From Oscillospiraceae bacterium (GTDB taxonomy: Bacteria; Bacillota; Clostridia; Oscillospirales; Oscillospiraceae), in assembly GCA_018385135.1 (NCBI GenBank), contig JAHAWY010000015.1, positions 1 through 64,000 on the forward strand: a stretch of 64,000 bases of DNA, in the 5' to 3' direction. The notes below the pieces were generated by a model. That model worked only from the letters and a program-made list of their open reading frames with translations, searched no databases and was not told the origin of the DNA. The position numbers were made by a program, and so were the translations under genes. Shown piece by piece: positions 21,538-31,039 of this stretch (positions within the stretch are counted from its first letter, which is position 1; each line of letters opens with the position of its first letter).

Positions 21538-21566
21538 ATTATAACACAGCGAACAGAATAATACAA
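21538..21566 (-). promoter_or_regulatory. Predicted sigma-A promoter for murA
   Basis: Minus strand TTGTAT (21566-21561), 17 nt, TATAAT (21543-21538). Confidence 0.5.
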
Positions 21567-21611
21567 CAATAATTAACAGACTGTACATTTGTTCACTCCA
21601 AAACGCGTGCC

Positions 21612-22463
21612 TCACATGGAATAGTCAAGCCCCTCGGGTCTGCCTGTTTGAGCGTTGATGTAGTATTCGCCGGTGTCGGTTTCAATGCACCACACAGGTC
21701 TTAAAACGCAGCTTCCCGACGCTGAAACGCTGCTGTAATAACCCAGCTCAACATTTATTATTTCACTGCAAACAATGTTTGCCTGACGGATGTATTCCAA
21801 AAAGCTCATCAAAACGGTCACGCTGTCCGAATAGCTCTCATATTCGCGCACGGAAACCTCGGTGTCCAGCGGACGCATACCGCTTATGATAAACAAGCGG
21901 TCAATGGTAAAGTCAAAGCGAATTGCCGCGTTATAAATGGGCGTACCGTTCCATGCGCAGGTCATAATGACAACCGGAGCGCTGTCGTCCGCATCGCTTT
22001 TCAGCCTCATATCCGCGACCTCTATACCGAGCTTCTTCACGGCGCTCTGGCATATTTTCAAGGGCTCGTCATCAAGCGGGTATTCCGAGCCTGTGAGCAT
22101 CAACTCAAATTCGCCCGTTCCGCGGCAGTTCGCCTGACCTGTGCTGCCGTTGTAGTAGAAGATGTTGCCTCCGAGGTCCTGCGCATCGCTGCTGCCGATA
22201 AGGGCGGAGATCTTGCGCTTTTCCCTCATCAGATTGCGGCTGAGCGTTATTTCCGTGGGTATTTTTTTCGGAAGCTCGACATTTTTGGAAAGTACAATAC
22301 CGTTTTCCGCAAGCACGCTCTCAAGCGCTTCGAGCTTATATTTCTCCGTTTCCCGCTCGTTGGCAGCGTTCTTTAAGACGATGAACAACAGGAAAATGTT
22401 CACTATTGCAAGAAGCAGAATTATAAAGTTTTTAATTTTCGATTTATCCACATTAAGCTCCAA
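21612..22463 (-). CDS. YycI-like two-component system regulatory protein
   Basis: Single N-terminal TM (KIKNFIILLLAIVNIFLLFIV), YycI-like architecture, downstream of yycH/walK/walR. Confidence 0.8.
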   Translation of the reverse strand: MELNVDKSKIKNFIILLLAIVNIFLLFIVLKNAANERETEKYKLEALESVLAENGIVLSKNVELPKKIPTEITLSRNLMREKRKISALIGSSDAQDLGGNIFYYNGSTGQANCRGTGEFELMLTGSEYPLDDEPLKICQSAVKKLGIEVADMRLKSDADDSAPVVIMTCAWNGTPIYNAAIRFDFTIDRLFIISGMRPLDTEVSVREYESYSDSVTVLMSFLEYIRQANIVCSEIINVELGYYSSVSASGSCVLRPVWCIETDTGEYYINAQTGRPEGLDYSM

Positions 22464-22469
22464 ACCATA

Positions 22470-23771
22470 TCAGTTAGTGACCCACGAGCAGGAAAACCCC
22501 TCTACGCTGTCATCATAGCGCAAAAGCGGCTCGCCGCCCCTCTCGGCCGCAATGGCACATACCTGCTTTTCCGGCAGAGGCATCAGCGTTTCACCCAAAG
22601 GGGTATAGCCGCGGTAATACATATCCACGCGGGTCACAGAGCCATTGGATATCTGAGCGCGCGCGGCATAGGCTCCGCCCGGCAAGCCGACGGGCAGACC
22701 ATCAAGGAAATAGCCGAAATACAGCGTACAGTTGGAAGCGTCAAGGGTGTTTGAAATACCCACCAGCCCAACAGTTGCCTCGCCGCAGGAGGCTCCGATG
22801 CTGCTTTGAACCAGACTATTGACTCTTGTAACGCAGTCTTGTATGCGCAGCTCGCCGCGGCTGCCATGAATTGCAATGCCCACTCCCTCGCTCACGCTGA
22901 AAGAGAGCTTGCCGCCGGAATCAATGCGCAGGGTCTTATTGCTGTCTACATATACGCTTGAGCCGTCGCTTTCGGGGTAAGGCAGGGCGGTGCGGCTGTT
23001 CATCTCAAAAAGAGCCAGAAGCTCGTTTGCGGAGTATCCGTCCTTAAAGGGATTGGCAGCACTCATAGCTCGCAGCCGGCAATCCTCGTCGGAGAGGATG
23101 AAATATGGGTCAAGGCTCTCATACTCCTCGCCCATTTCAAAGGCAAAATGGGCACTTCCCATAGGAAGCTCCGCTATTTTCGCGGAAAACGAAGACAGGC
23201 TGAGCGCCGTTGCACAGCGGTAAACGCTCATGCTGCTTTCGTCAATATAGTAGAGGTATAAAACGTCCTTCTCGCCGCCCAGATACAGTCTGCGGACCAT
23301 ATGCTCACCAGCGCTGCCGCTAAGCTCAGTTCCCAGCCAAGACGCCATCGCCGTCAGCGGCTGTGGATAGATATAATCAAAAAACACGCCGCTGCCGCCA
23401 AGGACTGTCTCCCAGCCGCTTTCCGTAATGCGCTCAAGGGAGCTGGCCGAGCCGAGCGCCTCGCCGAGATAAGGTGAAAACTGCGACAGCAGCTTTTCCT
23501 TGTTAGCTCCGTCATATTTGGCGGCGTAATGGGAGCCGTCCTCTGTTGTGACAAGGACATAGCATGGCTTTGCGGCCGCGGAAGCAACAAGGCTGTCGCC
23601 GGTCTCCGTTATTGTTCCCGACGGCTCAGAGCCGAGAAAAGCGCCCAGCCCGCCCAGCACCTCCTGCGGCTGATACAAAACCGCCTTGAGCAGGAGAAAT
23701 ACAGCAGATATGAGCAGGAGGACAATTAAAGCATCCTTGCCGTAATCTATGAGCTTTTCCTTATTTTTCAT
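22470..23771 (-). CDS. YycH-like regulatory protein
   Basis: 433-aa N-terminally anchored protein between walK and yycI. Confidence 0.7.
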   Translation of the reverse strand: MKNKEKLIDYGKDALIVLLLISAVFLLLKAVLYQPQEVLGGLGAFLGSEPSGTITETGDSLVASAAAKPCYVLVTTEDGSHYAAKYDGANKEKLLSQFSPYLGEALGSASSLERITESGWETVLGGSGVFFDYIYPQPLTAMASWLGTELSGSAGEHMVRRLYLGGEKDVLYLYYIDESSMSVYRCATALSLSSFSAKIAELPMGSAHFAFEMGEEYESLDPYFILSDEDCRLRAMSAANPFKDGYSANELLALFEMNSRTALPYPESDGSSVYVDSNKTLRIDSGGKLSFSVSEGVGIAIHGSRGELRIQDCVTRVNSLVQSSIGASCGEATVGLVGISNTLDASNCTLYFGYFLDGLPVGLPGGAYAARAQISNGSVTRVDMYYRGYTPLGETLMPLPEKQVCAIAAERGGEPLLRYDDSVEGFSCSWVTN

Positions 23772-25203
23772 ACGGGCCCTCCACGGGAAGTGTCATCGTT
23801 ATGGAAGTTCCCTTGCCAAGCTTGCTGTTAAGCGCTATTTTGCCGTTATGCCGGGCAACTATCTCGCTGGCGATGGACAGTCCAAGCCCTGTGCCGCCGG
23901 ATTCTCGGCTGCGCGCCTTATCCACGCGATAGAAGCGGTCAAACACCTTGGGTACATCCTCCTCGGGAATACCAATGCCGTTATCACGCACGCAAACCCA
24001 AACAAGCTCCTCTTTCCTGCCCGCTGTAATGCTGACAACGCCGCCGTCGCGCGTGTATTTGAAGGCGTTGGAGATCATGTTTATGAGCACCTGCTCAATT
24101 CGTGCCCTGTCTCCGTAAATCTGCGGCAGCTCGGTTTTTATTGTGACCGAGAAGTGGTGAGAGCGCCTTTGCGCTTCAAGCTGCATAGCGTTATACACGT
24201 CGTAGATGGATTTTTCCAGCGAGAAGGTTTCAAAGGAAAACTCAATGCTTCCCGCGTCAAAGCGTGAGAGCGTGAGAAGATCCTGAACGATTTTCGTCAT
24301 TCGGTCGCTCTCGGTAACGATAACGCTCAAGAATTCATCTCTGGTTTCGTCCGAGATACCGTCAGGATCCAGCAGCGTCTCGGCATAGCTTCTTATGCTG
24401 GTGATAGGCGTTCTCAGCTCATGAGATACATTGGCGACAAATTCGCGGCGCATCGCCTCGGATTTTTTGAGGTCGTCAAGCGTGTTTTCAAGTTTTCCCG
24501 CCATGCCGTTGAAGGTTCGGGTCAAAACGCCGATCTCGTCCTTCGCGTCATTACTCGGCTTCTGTGAAAAATCTCCCGACGCGACGCGCTCGGCGGCGCG
24601 GGTAAGGCTTTGTATCGGCGTGACCATAGTCTTTGCGAGAATGAGGCTGAGCAAAACGGAGATGAGCAGACCCACCAGCAGCGCTTCAATAATAATGTCG
24701 AACAGCGCAGAGCTTAAGCTCTGCACATCCGCCTTGTTGTCCTTTATATAGACGATGTAGCGGGCGGACTTACCCTCAAAGGGCAGAGCAACATCCATGT
24801 AGGAGGCGTTCATATCGCTCATCGTTCCCTCGCTGCCGCTGATAGCGGTGAGGATATTGGGGGTTATTGCTAGGTTCTCCGTATCAGTGCCGGAGCCTGT
24901 GATAACGCTGCCCGTGTCTCCGTTTAATATGTAGTAGTTACGGGTGCGCGAATCAATGCCCAACTGACCGTAATAGGTCTTGATGATCGTTGCCATGCGC
25001 GAGGCAGCGTTTTCGTCGTCAGCAGCGGAATACAGGTCAGCCGCGATCTCCGGATCCTCAAACACGGTTTTCATCTGCTGATAGAAATCGTCAAGGTAGA
25101 AGGCTCTTATCTCGTTGATAAGAAAGGCTCCCACGACCGACATCAGCGAGATTATGAGCATCAGCATTATAAGCACAAGCTTGGTGTAAAGGCTTTTGTT
25201 CAT
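23761..25203 (-). CDS. walK: Sensor histidine kinase WalK
   Basis: HAMP, FVANVSHELRTPITSIRSYAE, GTGLGLSIASEIVARHNG; pair with WalR. Confidence 0.88.
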   Translation of the reverse strand: MNKSLYTKLVLIMLMLIISLMSVVGAFLINEIRAFYLDDFYQQMKTVFEDPEIAADLYSAADDENAASRMATIIKTYYGQLGIDSRTRNYYILNGDTGSVITGSGTDTENLAITPNILTAISGSEGTMSDMNASYMDVALPFEGKSARYIVYIKDNKADVQSLSSALFDIIIEALLVGLLISVLLSLILAKTMVTPIQSLTRAAERVASGDFSQKPSNDAKDEIGVLTRTFNGMAGKLENTLDDLKKSEAMRREFVANVSHELRTPITSIRSYAETLLDPDGISDETRDEFLSVIVTESDRMTKIVQDLLTLSRFDAGSIEFSFETFSLEKSIYDVYNAMQLEAQRRSHHFSVTIKTELPQIYGDRARIEQVLINMISNAFKYTRDGGVVSITAGRKEELVWVCVRDNGIGIPEEDVPKVFDRFYRVDKARSRESGGTGLGLSIASEIVARHNGKIALNSKLGKGTSITMTLPVEGPYEK

Positions 25204-25264
25204 CGAAGCTACGCGCGCTAAAGCGCGCTCCTTTCACATCATTTAGCGGAAAAGCCCGCGGCTG

Positions 25265-25966
25265 TTACTCCTCGCTGAAGTAATAGCCCACGCCGCGCTT
25301 GGTCATTACATAGACAGGCTCTGCCGGGTTATCCTCCAACTTCTCGCGCAGACGGCGCACCGCAACATCAACCGCGCGCAGGTCGCCGTAGTAGTCGTAT
25401 TGCCAAACCTCGCTCATAAGCTCCTTGCGCGAGATGACCCGTCCGGGATTTGAGGCGAGGAATTTAATAAGCTCATATTCGCGCTGCGTAAGCTCAAGTG
25501 CGCTGCCGCCCTTAAACACCGTGTGGCGGTCAAAGTCTATTATGATGTCCTTAAACTCAATGACATTGCCGCTTTTCTCAATCGGAGCGCTCTCCTGTAC
25601 GGGTAGGCGGCGCATATTCGCCTTGACTCGCGCCAACAGCTCGCGCACGGAAAAGGGCTTTGTGATATAGTCGTCCGCGCCCAGCTCCAAGCCCAGCACC
25701 TTATCTGTTTCCTGCTCACGCGCTGTTATCATGATGATGGGAATGGCGCTGCCCTCCGAGCGAAGCGCCTTGCAAACCTCGAAGCCGTCCATATAAGGCA
25801 GCATAACGTCAAGAAGTATAAGGTCGGGATTCATTTCCCGCGCGAGCTTGAGAGCCTCTTTGCCGTCATATGCGCATATGGTTTTGTATTCGGACTTTTC
25901 AAGATTGAATTTGAGTATGTCAACTATGGACTTTTCGTCGTCAACTATAAGAACTGTCCTCTGCAT
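25265..25966 (-). CDS. walR: OmpR-family response regulator WalR
   Basis: TVLIVDDEKSIVDILKFNLEKSEY, LDVMLPYMDGFEVC, winged-helix with RVISRKELMSEVWQYDYYGDLRAVDVAVRRLREKLE. Confidence 0.9.
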   Translation of the reverse strand: MQRTVLIVDDEKSIVDILKFNLEKSEYKTICAYDGKEALKLAREMNPDLILLDVMLPYMDGFEVCKALRSEGSAIPIIMITAREQETDKVLGLELGADDYITKPFSVRELLARVKANMRRLPVQESAPIEKSGNVIEFKDIIIDFDRHTVFKGGSALELTQREYELIKFLASNPGRVISRKELMSEVWQYDYYGDLRAVDVAVRRLREKLEDNPAEPVYVMTKRGVGYYFSEE

Positions 25967-25990
25967 ATCTTTTCAGCCTTTCTATGTGCT

Positions 25991-26527
25991 TCAATGTTGT
26001 AAAACTTCCTTTGCCTTCAGAACCGCTATGACGGTTTTAGCATCGCAAAGCTCGTTGTTCATAGCCATTTTATACAGCTCGTCCAGATGAACCTTTTCAA
26101 CATCCAAAAACTCATTCTCGTCAGGATGGGAAGCGCCGAAACGCAGACCTTTTGCAAGGTAGATATAAAGCACCTCTTTGCAGAAACCCGGCGAGGGATA
26201 TATTTTGCCCAGGTCGATATATTCATCAGCCTCAATGCCCGTTTCCTCGGACAGCTCACGCTTTGCGCAGTCGAGCGGGTCTTCGTTCGGCTCAAGCTTG
26301 CCGGCGGGAACCTCCAGCATATGCTCGCCCATCGGATAACGGAACTGGCGCACACAATAGACGCACCCGTTTTCGTCCACGGGTATCACCGTTACGCCGC
26401 CAGGATGCTCAACGACCTCGCGCAGCGTGACTTCGCCGTTTTGAAGCTGCACGGTATCAAGCGTCGTGCTGGTTATAATGCCTGTGTAGCCGCCAATGCG
26501 GCGAAGCTGTGTCTCGGTGTAATCCAT
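25991..26527 (-). CDS. NUDIX hydrolase, ADP-ribose pyrophosphatase type
   Basis: Nudix box region EVPAGKLEPNEDPLDCAKRELSEETGIEAD. Confidence 0.9.
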   Translation of the reverse strand: MDYTETQLRRIGGYTGIITSTTLDTVQLQNGEVTLREVVEHPGGVTVIPVDENGCVYCVRQFRYPMGEHMLEVPAGKLEPNEDPLDCAKRELSEETGIEADEYIDLGKIYPSPGFCKEVLYIYLAKGLRFGASHPDENEFLDVEKVHLDELYKMAMNNELCDAKTVIAVLKAKEVLQH

Positions 26528-26663
26528 AGGAAAGAGCCTCCGTTATTTCGACAAGTTTTAATTTCATTTAAGTATATCATATACGCGCTCACTTTTCCAG
26601 TAATTTTAACTGGTTATGAGGCGCTTACGGGAGTAGAATGTATTTACTCCAAAAAAGGTCGGT

Positions 26664-26921
26664 GTGAATATGACTATACATATTGCCAGCAATTCGCTTG
26701 TTGTTGCGGAGCTTTCCGACTACGATGAGCGCTGCACGGACGGTATCAGAGACGCCGTGAACACGGTTTTAAACGCCAATGGGCTTGAGCGCTGGAACTC
26801 AATGGAGCTAAGCGTGTTTGACGGAGGCAAGGCAGCGCTGGTATTTGCTTCTCCCGTGCGCGTCTTGCTGCCGGATTATCTGCTGCGGCTTGCCGAAATG
26901 GCAGGCTGCGACCTCACTTGA
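26664..26921 (+). CDS. Hypothetical protein
   Basis: 85-aa ORF on the same strand as and upstream of smpB. Confidence 0.55.
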   Translation: MNMTIHIASNSLVVAELSDYDERCTDGIRDAVNTVLNANGLERWNSMELSVFDGGKAALVFASPVRVLLPDYLLRLAEMAGCDLT

Positions 26922-27007
26922 CAATAATGTTATAATATAATAACAGCCAACTGATAAAGCGGTAAATTCTACCGCGCTCTTACCAAAGCGTCAGAGGAGG
27001 GACAGCG

Positions 27008-27475
27008 GTGTCGCCAAAGGCATCAGGAGTTAAACAAATAGCGCAAAACCGCAAGGCCTTCCACGATTATTTTGTGCTTGAGCGCTTTGAGGCGGGCATC
27101 GAGCTTTGCGGAACGGAAGTCAAATCGATCCGTGCCGGAACCTTAAACCTCAAAGACTCCTACTGCACGATCAAGGACGGTCAGCTTTTCGTCCGCTCGA
27201 TGCACATAAGCCCTTACGAAAAGGGAAACATATTCAACCGCGACCCCCTGCGTCCGCGCAGGCTGCTGATGCACAAGCGCGAGATAAACAAGCTCGCCGC
27301 CAAGCTTCAGCAGGATGGTCTGGCTCTTGTTCCGCTTTCCGTTTATTTTAAGGACAGCCGTGTTAAGCTTGAGCTGGGTCTTTGCAAAGGCAAAAAGCTT
27401 TATGACAAGCGCGATGCGGACGCTAAAAAATCCGCAAATCGTGAGATCGAGCGCACGATGAAAGAAAGAAACTGA
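27008..27475 (+). CDS. smpB: SsrA-binding protein
   Basis: [41 protein letters not shown]...[14 protein letters not shown]. Confidence 0.97.
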   Translation: MSPKASGVKQIAQNRKAFHDYFVLERFEAGIELCGTEVKSIRAGTLNLKDSYCTIKDGQLFVRSMHISPYEKGNIFNRDPLRPRRLLMHKREINKLAAKLQQDGLALVPLSVYFKDSRVKLELGLCKGKKLYDKRDADAKKSANREIERTMKERN

Positions 27476-27489
27476 AAGGAACGATAGTA

Positions 27490-28008
27490 ATGCCAAATCC
27501 CATAGTGACCTTTGAAATGGAAAACGGCGGCATATTCAAAGCCGAGCTTTATCCCGATATTGCCCCCAACACCGTAAACAACTTCATCTCCCTTGTAAAG
27601 AGCGGCTTTTACAACGGTCTTATCTTTCACCGCGTAATATCCGGCTTTATGATTCAGGGCGGTGACCCCAACGGCAGCGGCATGGGTGGTCCGGGCTACT
27701 CCATCAAGGGCGAGTTTAACGGCAACGGTTTTAAAAACGACCTCAAGCACACTCCCGGCGTCCTCTCCATGGCACGCACAATGATTCCCGACTCCGCGGG
27801 CAGCCAGTTTTTTGTCATGCACAAGAACGCCTCTCATCTTGACGGTCAATATGCCGGCTTCGGCAAAGTCATCGAGGGCATGGACGTGGTCAACGCCATT
27901 GCCGAAACTCCCTGCGGCAGAGGCGATGTCCCCCTCACGCCTCAGCGCATGAAAACCGTCACGGTCGAGACCTTCGGCGTGGATTATCCCGAGCCGGAGA
28001 AGCTTTAG
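27490..28008 (+). CDS. Peptidyl-prolyl cis-trans isomerase (cyclophilin type)
   Basis: IAPNTVNNFISLVKSGFYNGLIFHRVISGFMIQGGDPNGSGMGGPGYSIKGEF. Confidence 0.96.
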   Translation: MPNPIVTFEMENGGIFKAELYPDIAPNTVNNFISLVKSGFYNGLIFHRVISGFMIQGGDPNGSGMGGPGYSIKGEFNGNGFKNDLKHTPGVLSMARTMIPDSAGSQFFVMHKNASHLDGQYAGFGKVIEGMDVVNAIAETPCGRGDVPLTPQRMKTVTVETFGVDYPEPEKL

Positions 28009-28061
28009 GGAACAATTTCGCGCGTTTTAGCGTCAAATAAAACAGAATCCTTTCATACCCA

Positions 28062-28090
28062 TTCTCGGGGAGACAGTCTCTCCCCGAGAA
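28062..28090 (+). terminator. Strong 12-bp hairpin between ppi and ssrA
   Basis: TTCTCGGGGAGA-cagtc-TCTCCCCGAGAA; T run at 28101-28105. Confidence 0.6.
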
Positions 28091-28109
28091 CGGACACACC
28101 TTTTTATAT

Positions 28110-28468
28110 GGGGATGTACCGGTTTCGACGGGGGTGTGGAGGCAGGAATAGCGGGCGGATGCGCCTATCATCCGAAAAATGGGCATCTATAAATTAAAGA
28201 ACAACGATTCTTACGAATTAGTAGCCGCTTAAGGCTGCTCGTCCTCCCCGGGAGCGCTGCGGCCCGGGTGCGGGGCGTCACTTAGCAGCGTCCGTGAGTG
28301 CGCAAAGCTTTGAGCGCACCATGCACAATGAAGCTACCCGACCCCAAGGCGTGACGGCTTGCCTTAGGCGACGGGAATCGGCAGCAATGCCGCAATAACC
28401 GTCTGCGCCCGGAGAAGTTCCTGTTAAAGCGCTTTCGGACGCGGGTTCAACTCCCGCCATCTCCACCA
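28110..28468 (+). ncRNA. ssrA: Transfer-messenger RNA
   Basis: GGGGATGTACCGGTTTCGACGGGGG 5' end, ...GGTTCAACTCCCGCCATCTCCACCA 3' end; acceptor GGGGATG pairs CATCTCC; tag frame ends ...AACAACGATTCTTACGAATTAGTAGCCGCTTAA (NNDSYELVAA*). Confidence 0.95.
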
Positions 28469-28477
28469 AAACACAGG

Positions 28478-28509
28478 AAATCCCGCAGTCATTACGATTG
28501 CGGGATTTT
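28478..28509 (+). terminator. ssrA terminator
   Basis: AAATCCCGCA ... TGCGGGATTTTT. Confidence 0.8.
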
Positions 28510-28689
28510 TCTTGTTTTCCCGGTAATATCAATGCTTTCGGGTGTTTTCAACTCGATACAAAGCTATTGCTGTGAATATCATTCAAACGCTTTCATTAGC
28601 GTTTTATTCTCAAAAATGCTAACGAAAATGCTAATGAAAACACGGGGAGCGGATTAATCCGCTCCCCTTATTATATAGCCAAATGTTCA

Positions 28690-29025
28690 GTGTCGTTTAA
28701 TACCTTCTATCCGTTTGGACGGCGTTAGCGGCTGTTTGCTCTGCTCTGAGCAAGTCCTCCTTGATTTTTATGCCTTACTCGGTTATAATCAAGGCGGCGG
28801 GAGTAAGGCTTCCCGCTCGCCTTTTGTGGTGTTGTGAGCGGCGTTCTTAGCGGGTCAGCCGCTCACTTTTTATGCCTTGACCTTGCTTTCCCGCACGATC
28901 CGGGCGGCGGCTTTGGCATCCTTCGCGTTGGCTTCAATCAGCTTCGCGATGCTTTCGAGATACTGATTGAGTTCCGCTGGTGTGACCGAATTACAATTCA
29001 GCCCATGAAAGACCGCGGGCGGGAA
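28690..29025 (-). pseudogene. Remnants of mobile-element genes (two C-terminal fragments)
   Basis: Minus strand open fragments IKEDLLRAEQTAANAVQTDRRY* and NSVTPAELNQYLESIAKLIEANAKDAKAAARIVRESKVKA* without starts. Confidence 0.45.
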
Positions 29026-29120
29026 ATTCGGGGCGGTGCCGTTGAGAGAGCAAACGAATACAAGCTTTAGCCTGATTTGTGCTATAATAGATACACAGAA
29101 AGCATATTCGGAGGCGTTAT

Positions 29121-29876
29121 ATGGAAAAATACCGCATACTTGACATATTGAAGGATGTTGAAAGTGGAAAACTGACCTCCTCCGAGGCGCTGGTCCGGCT
29201 CAAGCTTGAGCCGTTTGAGGACTTGGGCTATGCCAAAATCGATCACCACCGTGCTTTGCGGCAGGGTGTCGCCGAGGTTATCTACGGTGCGAGCAAAACG
29301 CCCGAACAAATCTGCGGCATCGTCTCCGCCATGCGAAAGGCGGGGCAGGAAACCATACTGATAACCCGAATGAGCCGGGAGGCTGCGGCGCTTGTTTCAA
29401 AGGAACACGCGCTTGATTACCACGATATCGGACACGTTGGTATTGTCGGCAGGCTGCCCGAAAAAAGCGGCGACGGAAAAATCGTTATCGTCACCGGCGG
29501 CACAAGTGATATGCCTGTTGCCGAGGAGGCGGCGCTTACAGCCGAGGCTCTCGGTAACGATGTGCTGCGTCTTTATGATGTTGGCGTTGCCGGGCTTCAC
29601 CGTCTGCTCTCCAATGCCGAATATCTTATGAACGCGCGTGTTGTTGTTGCAATCGCCGGTATGGAGGGCGCTCTGGCAAGCGTCGTCGGCGGCATGGTAG
29701 ACTGCCCGGTTATAGCCGTTCCGACCAGCGTTGGCTACGGCGCGTCCTTTGGCGGCATTTCGGCGCTGCTGTCCATGCTCAACTCCTGCGCCAGCGGCGT
29801 GAGCGTTGTTAATATAGACAACGGCTTCGGCGCGGGTTATCTTGCCAGCATGATTAACCATATGAGGAGCTTATAA
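29121..29876 (+). CDS. larB: Nickel pincer cofactor biosynthesis protein LarB
   Basis: AIR-carboxylase-like: VIYGASKTPEQICGI, VTGGTSDMPVAEEAALTAE, AIAGMEGALASVVGGMVDCPVIAVPTSVGYG. Confidence 0.93.
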   Translation: MEKYRILDILKDVESGKLTSSEALVRLKLEPFEDLGYAKIDHHRALRQGVAEVIYGASKTPEQICGIVSAMRKAGQETILITRMSREAAALVSKEHALDYHDIGHVGIVGRLPEKSGDGKIVIVTGGTSDMPVAEEAALTAEALGNDVLRLYDVGVAGLHRLLSNAEYLMNARVVVAIAGMEGALASVVGGMVDCPVIAVPTSVGYGASFGGISALLSMLNSCASGVSVVNIDNGFGAGYLASMINHMRSL

Positions 29877-31036
29877 TGCGCACTTTATACTTAGACTGCG
29901 GCATGGGCGCTGCCGGCGATATGCTCACCGCCGCACTGCTCGACCTTCTTCCCGAGCCTGAGAGCTTTGTTTCGGAGTTTAACGCTCTCGGCATTCCTGA
30001 CGTAAAAATGGAGCTTGAGCGTGGTGAAACACACGGTATCCAAGGGCTTCACGTCCACATTCTCATTCGAGGGCGCGAGGAGGGCGAGGAGTGCAGCAAT
30101 GAGCCGCATGAGCGCAGATGCCTTTTGGACATCAAGCAGATAATCTCCTCGCTGCCGCTTTCCGCAAACGTCTGCAAAACCGCTCTGGAGATATATAGTT
30201 CCATAGCCAACGCCGAGGCAAAGGTTCACGGCAGACCCGTGAACGAGCTGCATTTCCACGAGCTTGGCGCGCTTGACGCAGTTGCAGACATCGTTGCGGC
30301 TTGTATGCTGATAGAGCGCCTTGCGCCGGAGCGTATTGTAGCCTCCCCCGTTAACGTCGGCAGCGGTCAGGTCAAATGTGCGCACGGAATCTTGCCCGTA
30401 CCCGCGCCTGCCACAGCGGAGCTTTTGCGCGGTATCCCCAGCTACGGCAGCGAAATAAAGGCTGAGCTTTGCACGCCCACAGGCGCCGCCCTGCTGAGCC
30501 GCTTTGCCTCAAGCTTCGGCTCTCAGCCCGAAATGAGCGTCTCCGACATCGGCTACGGCATCGGAAGCCGTGTTTTCCCTGCCGCCAACTGCGTTCGCGC
30601 ACTGTTGGGAGAAGCGCCCGACTCCGCCGACTGCGTTGCTGAAATCTCATGCAATGTTGACGACATGAGCGGCGAAGCCATAGGCTTTGCACTCGAAACG
30701 CTGCTTGACTGCGGCGCTTTGGACGCTTACACAGTTCCCATCGGCATGAAGAAATCGCGCCCCGGAGTCATGCTTTGCTGCATATCCCGTCTCAATGACG
30801 CCGACAGGCTGGCTGCCGTTATACTGCGCCACACAACAAGTCTCGGCGTGCGCATAAGCTATGCACGGCGTATTCTGCAAGAGCGCAGCATTGAAACCGT
30901 AAGCACACCCCTCGGCGATATTCGTGTCAAGCACGCGGGCGGCAGGTCAAAGCCGGAGTATGAGGATATTGCCCGCATCGCGCGGGAAAACGGCATGACA
31001 CTTGCCGAAGCGGCAGAGCTTACAGCGAAAGGATAA
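29876..31036 (+). CDS. larC: Nickel insertion protein LarC, single ORF
   Basis: TLYLDCGMGAAGDMLTAALLDL, HFHELGALDAVADIVAA, CNVDDMSGEAIGFALE; ORF overlaps the larB stop. Confidence 0.93.
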   Translation: MRTLYLDCGMGAAGDMLTAALLDLLPEPESFVSEFNALGIPDVKMELERGETHGIQGLHVHILIRGREEGEECSNEPHERRCLLDIKQIISSLPLSANVCKTALEIYSSIANAEAKVHGRPVNELHFHELGALDAVADIVAACMLIERLAPERIVASPVNVGSGQVKCAHGILPVPAPATAELLRGIPSYGSEIKAELCTPTGAALLSRFASSFGSQPEMSVSDIGYGIGSRVFPAANCVRALLGEAPDSADCVAEISCNVDDMSGEAIGFALETLLDCGALDAYTVPIGMKKSRPGVMLCCISRLNDADRLAAVILRHTTSLGVRISYARRILQERSIETVSTPLGDIRVKHAGGRSKPEYEDIARIARENGMTLAEAAELTAKG

Positions 31037-31039
31037 GTC

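Noticed and set aside
28278-28532. 84-aa minus-strand ORF
   Set aside because: Lies across the tmRNA gene; a spurious translation.
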